In this document: one piece after another, positions 60,049 to 64,000 of the stretch
Layout of the letters: each line of letters starts with the position of its first letter
Numbering within the stretch: the stretch's first letter is position 1
Source of the DNA: Rhodoferax ferrireducens T118
GTDB lineage: Bacteria > Pseudomonadota > Gammaproteobacteria > Burkholderiales > Burkholderiaceae_C
Reading direction: 5' to 3'
Assembly (NCBI RefSeq): GCF_000013605.1
Contig: NC_007908.1
Location: 124,001 to 188,000 of the forward strand
Length of the DNA: 64,000 nt
Notes under the pieces: generated by a model
The model's input: only the letters and a program-made list of their open reading frames with translations
Databases searched by the model: none
What the model was told of the DNA's origin: nothing
Made by a program: the position numbers and the translations under genes

Positions 60049-61218
60049 ATGAACCGACACCTCTGGCTGCTGGCCATTTGCCAGGGACTTTTCCTGACCA
60101 ACAACGTCACCTTCATCGCCATCAATGGTCTGGTGGGCCTGAGTCTGGCGCCGCTGGGCTGGATGGCAACCCTGCCCGTCATGGGCTACGTGGTCGGCGG
60201 TGCGCTGTCGACCGGCTTGGTGGCCAGGACGCAGCATCGCTTTGGGCGCAAAGTGTCGTTTCAGATGGGCCTGCTGGTGGCACTGGCCTCAAGCCTGCTG
60301 TGCGCCTATGCCGCCGTCAGCCGGAATTTCTGGTTGTTGTGCTCGGCGACGGTGGTGGCGGGCTACTACAACGCCAACGCCAACCTGTACCGCTTTGCGG
60401 CGGCTGAGCTCACGACCCTCGCCTGGCGCGAAGAGGCCGTGTCGCTGGTGATGGCCGGGGGACTGATTGGCGCCGTGCTGGGGCCCAACCTGGCGGCCCA
60501 GACCCGCACGCTCACGAGCGTACCGTTCGCTGGCGCCTACCTGGCGCTGGCCGGCGTGGCCCTGCTGGCGATGCTCGTGCTGGCCTTCATAAATTTCCCG
60601 CCGCCGCCGGTAAAAAAGTCAACCGGCAGCGGCCGTCCGCTGGGCGAGATCATGCGGCAGCCCGTCTTCATCGTGGCGGCGGCTGCGGGCGCTTTGAGCT
60701 TCGGTGTGATGAACCTGCTGATGGCGGCCACGCCGCTGGCCATGCAGCAGTGCAGTCTGCCGTTTTCCGACGTGGCGCTGGTGCTGGAATGGCATGTGAT
60801 CGGCATGTTTGCGCCCGGGTTCTTCACCGGCCATCTGATCAAGCGCTTCGGCACGCTGACCATCATGGGGGTTGGCGTGGCGCTCAATGCGCTGTGTATC
60901 CTGGTGGCGCTGTCCGGCGTCGATCTGCAGCAGTTTTTGATCGCGCTGTTTTTACTCGGCGTGGGCTGGAATTTTCTGTTCACAGGCAGCACCACCCTGT
61001 CCTTGCAAACCTACTCGCCCGAGGAAAAAGACCGGGCCCAGGGCGCCCTGAATTTCTTTGTCTTCGCCACGCTGGCCGTGAGCTCGTTGGCCTCCGGCGT
61101 GCTGGTCACGACCCGCGGCTGGCAGCTGCTCAATGTCGGCTCCTTGCTGCCGGTGGCCTGCACGGCTGCGGCGCTGGTGTGGCTCTGGCTGCGGCAAGTG
61201 CGGGCGCGGGTGGCTTAG
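60049..61218 (+). CDS. MFS transporter
   Basis: 389 residues from ATG 60049 (MNRHLWLLAICQGLFLTNNV); the upstream open frame to 59947 crosses the promoter. About twelve membrane segments; the MFS loop motif appears as RTQHRFGRKVSFQMGLLVAL after the second segment, and the central loop is FPPPPVKKSTGSGRPLGEIM. Substrate unknown. It is divergent from phnC and convergent, with a 4-bp overlap of 3' ends, with the uracil-DNA glycosylase gene. Confidence 0.88.
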   Translation: MNRHLWLLAICQGLFLTNNVTFIAINGLVGLSLAPLGWMATLPVMGYVVGGALSTGLVARTQHRFGRKVSFQMGLLVALASSLLCAYAAVSRNFWLLCSATVVAGYYNANANLYRFAAAELTTLAWREEAVSLVMAGGLIGAVLGPNLAAQTRTLTSVPFAGAYLALAGVALLAMLVLAFINFPPPPVKKSTGSGRPLGEIMRQPVFIVAAAAGALSFGVMNLLMAATPLAMQQCSLPFSDVALVLEWHVIGMFAPGFFTGHLIKRFGTLTIMGVGVALNALCILVALSGVDLQQFLIALFLLGVGWNFLFTGSTTLSLQTYSPEEKDRAQGALNFFVFATLAVSSLASGVLVTTRGWQLLNVGSLLPVACTAAALVWLWLRQVRARVA

Positions 61219-62105
61219 CCGCCGCGCCGCAGGGCCTCCTGCGCCTGGCACAAATCAACCCAGGCGCGGGCTTTGTGCTGCGGGCTGCGCAGCAGATAAC
61301 TCGGCGGATAACTGACGATGACGGGAATACCCTGGTAGCGGTAGATTTGCCCACGCAGTTGGCCCAGCGGCGTGCCGGCCAAACCGGGCAGACTGCCCTG
61401 CAACAAGCCCTGCGCGGCAAACCGGCCCAAGGCCAGGATGACCTTGGGCTGCACCAGGGCCACTTCGCGGCGCAGGTAGTTTTCGCAGCTGGCGAGTTCG
61501 GCCTGGGTCGGGTTGCGCGTCTGCGCCGGGCGGCACTTGACGATCGGGGTGACGTAAGCCGCTGTCGTCGCTTGAGCCGCCGGGGCGGCAACGCCACTGC
61601 CGGCGTGGCGGCTCAGGCCCAGCGCCTTGAGCATGTTGTCGAGCAATTGGCCTGCGGCTCCGGCAAAAGGCGCTCCCGCCTGCTCGTCGGCGTCATCGGG
61701 CGGCTCGCCCACCAGCAGCCAATCGGCCAGGCGCGGTGCATCGGGCGCCGCTTGCACGGCGGTGCGGCGCCCAATGCACAGGGGGCACGCCTGGCACGTG
61801 GCGATGGCCTGCGTCAGCGCGGGCCAGTCCAGGCCGGCCACATCAGTGGCGGGTACGCCCGAGCCGGTAGCCGTTCCCCTGGTTTCGGGCGGTGCTGAAG
61901 TCTTTAAGATTTTTTGAGCTGTAGCCCCCGTCGTTGTTATGTTGGTAGCTACGTTTTCAATAGCGTTGCTGGGCGCTTCCGGCGCTGCCTGCACGGCGGC
62001 TGGCAGCGCCGGCGCCGCCAGATCAGCCGCAGCCGCAGGCAGCCAGACGCGCACCCCCATCTCCTGCAACATGGCGCGCTGGCGGGGATCAAGGGCTAGG
62101 CTCAT
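61215..62105 (-). CDS. Uracil-DNA glycosylase family protein (type 4-like)
   Basis: 296 residues from ATG 62105 (MSLALDPRQRAMLQEMGVRV); a TTG at 62150 would extend the frame. Family-4 features: cysteine ligands for the 4Fe-4S cluster in ATCQACPLCIGR and CRPAQTRNPTQAELASCENY, active-site GEPPDDADEQAGAPFAGAAG and VIVSYPPSYLLR. The linker between N-terminus and core (about residues 45-70) is encoded by repeat copy 6. It follows rimI, as in related betaproteobacteria. Confidence 0.88.
   Translation of the reverse strand: MSLALDPRQRAMLQEMGVRVWLPAAAADLAAPALPAAVQAAPEAPSNAIENVATNITTTGATAQKILKTSAPPETRGTATGSGVPATDVAGLDWPALTQAIATCQACPLCIGRRTAVQAAPDAPRLADWLLVGEPPDDADEQAGAPFAGAAGQLLDNMLKALGLSRHAGSGVAAPAAQATTAAYVTPIVKCRPAQTRNPTQAELASCENYLRREVALVQPKVILALGRFAAQGLLQGSLPGLAGTPLGQLRGQIYRYQGIPVIVSYPPSYLLRSPQHKARAWVDLCQAQEALRRGG
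61908..61964 (-). repeat. Comamonadaceae-type repeat, copy 6, in-frame inside the UDG gene
   Basis: On the minus strand GCTATTGAAAACGTAGCTAC, then ACGACGGGGGCTACAGCT. It is read in frame as part of the glycosylase linker (peptide NAIENVATNITTTGATAQKI). The reading frame avoids stops. Confidence 0.7.
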
Positions 62106-62146
62106 AGGTGCATTTTCGCCCAGCTGGCGTGACGTTTCTTGTGCGT

Positions 62147-62614
62147 TCAAAGCCGCAAGCTCATCACGATCGCGTCTTCGCGCTGGCCGTCGTCACCGGG
62201 GTAGTAGTTTTTGCGTTGACCGACGCGGCAAAAACCGTGGGCCTCATAGACCTTGATGGCGCGCGCATTGCCCACGCGCACCTCCAGCCACAACCACTCG
62301 GCGCCTTGCCCCCTGGCCCAAAGCGTGAGCGCGTCCAGCAGCACCTGCGCCCAGCCCTGGCGCTGGTAATCGGGGGCCACGGTGATGTTGAGCAGGTGCA
62401 CTTCGTCCACCCCTTTCATGGCCACAAAATAGCCCAGCAAGGTGTCCTGCGCCATCAAGAGCTGGATTTGATTGCCGGCTTTGAGCGAGTCCTCGAAGTT
62501 GCGCCGCCCCCAAGGGTGGGCATAGGCCTGCTGCTCCACGTGCAACACGGCGTCCAGCTGACCGGGCGTCAGGGGCTCGAAGCGGACCTCGACGGTTTTG
62601 GGAACGGCACTCAC
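62147..62614 (-). CDS. rimI: Ribosomal protein S18-alanine N-acetyltransferase RimI
   Basis: 155 residues. GNAT fold with the acetyl-CoA loop VAPDYQRQGWAQVLLDALTL and AYAHPWGRRNFEDSLKAGNQ near the start, both typical of RimI, which acetylates the N-terminus of S18 (and of TsaD complexes in some bacteria). It overlaps tsaB by 4 bp, a common arrangement. Confidence 0.9.
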   Translation of the reverse strand: MSAVPKTVEVRFEPLTPGQLDAVLHVEQQAYAHPWGRRNFEDSLKAGNQIQLLMAQDTLLGYFVAMKGVDEVHLLNITVAPDYQRQGWAQVLLDALTLWARGQGAEWLWLEVRVGNARAIKVYEAHGFCRVGQRKNYYPGDDGQREDAIVMSLRL

Positions 62615-63330
62615 GGCGCCGCCTTCTCAGTGGCGCGCTCAAGCGTGGTTTTGGCGACTTTGTCGCGGATATAAAGCGGCAGCGCCTGTCCCGCGGCGAC
62701 GGCACCGCCGGCGCTCAGCAGGGCGGGCGCCAGGCGCAGCAGCGCGCAGGCAGCGGGCAGGGCCTCGATGCGCGGCGCCACGCCGGGCAGACGCGCACCG
62801 TAGTTGGCAAACACATTGCCGGCCAGCGGACAGTCGTCATCCTGGGTCAAGTTTTCAGGTCGAATCAGGCTGTAGTCCTTGATCTGCTTCCACTTACCAC
62901 TATTAAAAACGTAGCTGGCGGCATACATCTCGTCCATCCGGGCGTCCAGCAAGGCCAGCACCTGCCAGTGGGCCAAAGCGCTTGCCTGCTGAAAACGGGC
63001 TTCTTCCGCCACCGCCAGCAAGGTGTCGATCGGCAGCACCTTCAGGTTCGCGCCAAAAGCCAAGCCCTGCGCCACCGAGCAAGCGGTGCGCAGGCCGGTG
63101 AACGAGCCCGGTCCACGGCCAAAGACAATCGCGTCCAGATCAGCAAACTGCAGGCCGGCCTGCGCCATCAGGCGCTGGATGGTCGGAATCAGCTGCGCTG
63201 AGGTCTGCGCGCCGCCGGGGCCGCTGTGCTGCCAGACTGAGGGCTGCGCTGTGGCTGCGCCTGCTGCGTTGGCGCGCTGCACGGCGACTGACATGATGTC
63301 GGTGCTGGTGTCAAAGGCGAGCAGATTCAT
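62611..63330 (-). CDS. tsaB: tRNA threonylcarbamoyladenosine biosynthesis protein TsaB
   Basis: 239 residues from ATG 63330, which has GGAGG six bases upstream; a GTG six bases before is possible. ASKHA fold: NLLAFDTSTDIMSVAVQ, then IVFGRGPGSFTGLRTACSVA and LDARMDEMYAASYVFNSGKW. TsaB supports TsaD in making t6A37 on tRNAs reading ANN codons. The stretch AASYVFNS is encoded by DNA resembling part of the family repeat. Confidence 0.93.
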   Translation of the reverse strand: MNLLAFDTSTDIMSVAVQRANAAGAATAQPSVWQHSGPGGAQTSAQLIPTIQRLMAQAGLQFADLDAIVFGRGPGSFTGLRTACSVAQGLAFGANLKVLPIDTLLAVAEEARFQQASALAHWQVLALLDARMDEMYAASYVFNSGKWKQIKDYSLIRPENLTQDDDCPLAGNVFANYGARLPGVAPRIEALPAACALLRLAPALLSAGGAVAAGQALPLYIRDKVAKTTLERATEKAAP

Positions 63331-63414
63331 CGCCACCTCCGGGCAGAACGATGGGTTGAGCCGGTGGCGACAGCAGCGCCATGATCAATGGTGAACGGTC
63401 CAGATATTTTCATC

Positions 63415-63462
63415 AAATCAGCCTCTAGCCACCGTGCTACCTGCTTGAGCAGCTATTGTTTT
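63415..63462 (-). repeat. Comamonadaceae-type repeat, copy 7, forming the 3' end of the EamA gene
   Basis: On the minus strand ACAATAGCTGCTCAAGCAGG, then ACGGTGGCTAGAGGCTGATT. It supplies the last codons (about TIAAQAGSTVARG) and the TGA stop of the EamA gene. Confidence 0.65.
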
Positions 63463-64000
63463 AGTTGCAACAGGCAGCGCGACGCGAATCCCAAATAGAA
63501 TCCCCAGCGTCACCAGGACCAGGCCCGCAGCCAGATTCCAGTACAGCGGTTCGCCCAACAGCAGCACCGCGCCCAGGGCCGACAAGCCCGGCACCAGCGC
63601 CGTGATCATGGTCGAGCGCACCGGGCCAAAGTGCTGGATCATCTTGGTAAACGTGATGCCCGACACCACCACCGAGCCCCAGCCCTGAAAGACAGCCTGG
63701 AACAGCACTTCGCGCAGCGGCGCGCTAAACACCTGCCCATGTACCCAGCCGCCGAGCAGCAGCACGGTGTAAACCGGCACATAAGTCACAAACGCAAACG
63801 CCGTGATGGCAATGGTGGCGCGCACCGCGTTCAGGTGATGGCGCCGCGCCAGCACGCTGTAACAGGCCCAAGTCAAAGCCGCCAGCATGAACAGCAGGTC
63901 GCCCTTCCAGACCTCGCCGCCGTCGAAGGCGCCGATCAGGCTCCTGCCCCCTACCAGCAGGTCGCCCAGCACGATCAGCCCCAGCCCCAGTGCGCGCACC
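63418..64000 (-). CDS. EamA-family (DMT) transporter, C-terminal part
   Basis: At least 193 residues; the N-terminus lies beyond the right edge. The second EamA domain is clear (DLLFMLAALTWACYSVLARR, FGPVRSTMITALVPGLSALG, LLLGEPLYWNLAAGLVLVTL). Drug/metabolite superfamily exporters of this type move amino acids or small metabolites; the substrate here is unknown. The C-terminal ~14 residues derive from the intergenic repeat. It is 87 bp from tsaB and co-directional. Confidence 0.88.
   Translation of the reverse strand, partial: VRALGLGLIVLGDLLVGGRSLIGAFDGGEVWKGDLLFMLAALTWACYSVLARRHHLNAVRATIAITAFAFVTYVPVYTVLLLGGWVHGQVFSAPLREVLFQAVFQGWGSVVVSGITFTKMIQHFGPVRSTMITALVPGLSALGAVLLLGEPLYWNLAAGLVLVTLGILFGIRVALPVATKTIAAQAGSTVARG

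Noticed and set aside
1-64000. CRISPR arrays, tRNA or rRNA genes, insertion sequences with transposase
   Set aside because: None were seen; no regularly spaced short repeats, no cloverleaf tail patterns and no transposase motifs.

Overview
The window reads as a chromosomal segment of a GC-rich betaproteobacterium, most likely family Comamonadaceae (a Rhodoferax/Polaromonas-like bacterium). The gene families, the tsaB-rimI-UDG order and seven copies of an intergenic repeat with a GGGGGCTAGAGGC-type core all point there. The genus is a guess; no rRNA or tRNA gene is present to settle it. Nearly all DNA is coding, in compact operons.

Layout. 0-2.7 kb: the N-terminal part of a PAS chemoreceptor, then a glutathione-dependent formaldehyde oxidation pair (frmA-frmB). 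2.8-12.2 kb: an eight-gene operon on the minus strand (pxpA, a BCCP, a biotin carboxylase with a frameshift, pxpB, pxpC, a TorT-like binding protein, a sugar-type ABC ATPase and a permease) with a divergent LysR regulator. It looks like uptake plus biotin-dependent opening of an unknown lactam or amide. 12.2-17.4 kb: ubiU-ubiV-ubiT-ubiX-ubiD, the oxygen-independent ubiquinone pathway, behind an FNR-like site, and a DUF2249 gene behind an NsrR-like site. 17.5-26.5 kb: the C-P lyase locus (phnG-M and a hexapeptide transferase one way; phnF, a DUF1045 gene and phnN the other) around a duplicated control region with a Pho box. The phosphonate importer phnCDE lies apart at 57.2-59.9 kb, also with a Pho-like site.

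26.6-33.6 kb is accessory DNA. Two 3' fragments of a nitrilase-superfamily N-carbamoyl-amino-acid hydrolase gene, plus one intact copy, are separated by unrelated genes (AlkC-type glycosylase, WYL regulator, DUF1697, DinB and an unknown gene). 33.6-43.2 kb is a nitrogen-scavenging block around a divergent RpiR control region: diaminopropionate ammonia-lyase, two carbamoyl hydrolases, a polar amino acid ABC importer, a UraD-AllC fusion and an M20 deacylase.

43.3-64 kb holds an MBL hydrolase, a FabMG-like protein, a YhiI-RbbA-YhhJ type exporter, a cytochrome c lipoprotein beside GerW/YtfJ and DUF2953 genes, a kinase-MarR pair with an 18-bp operator-like palindrome, a HicAB toxin-antitoxin pair, a dihydrolipoamide-dehydrogenase-like flavoenzyme, the phnCDE importer, an MFS transporter, and UDG-rimI-tsaB. 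It ends in an EamA transporter cut by the window edge. In at least two genes (UDG and EamA) the family repeat has become part of the coding sequence.
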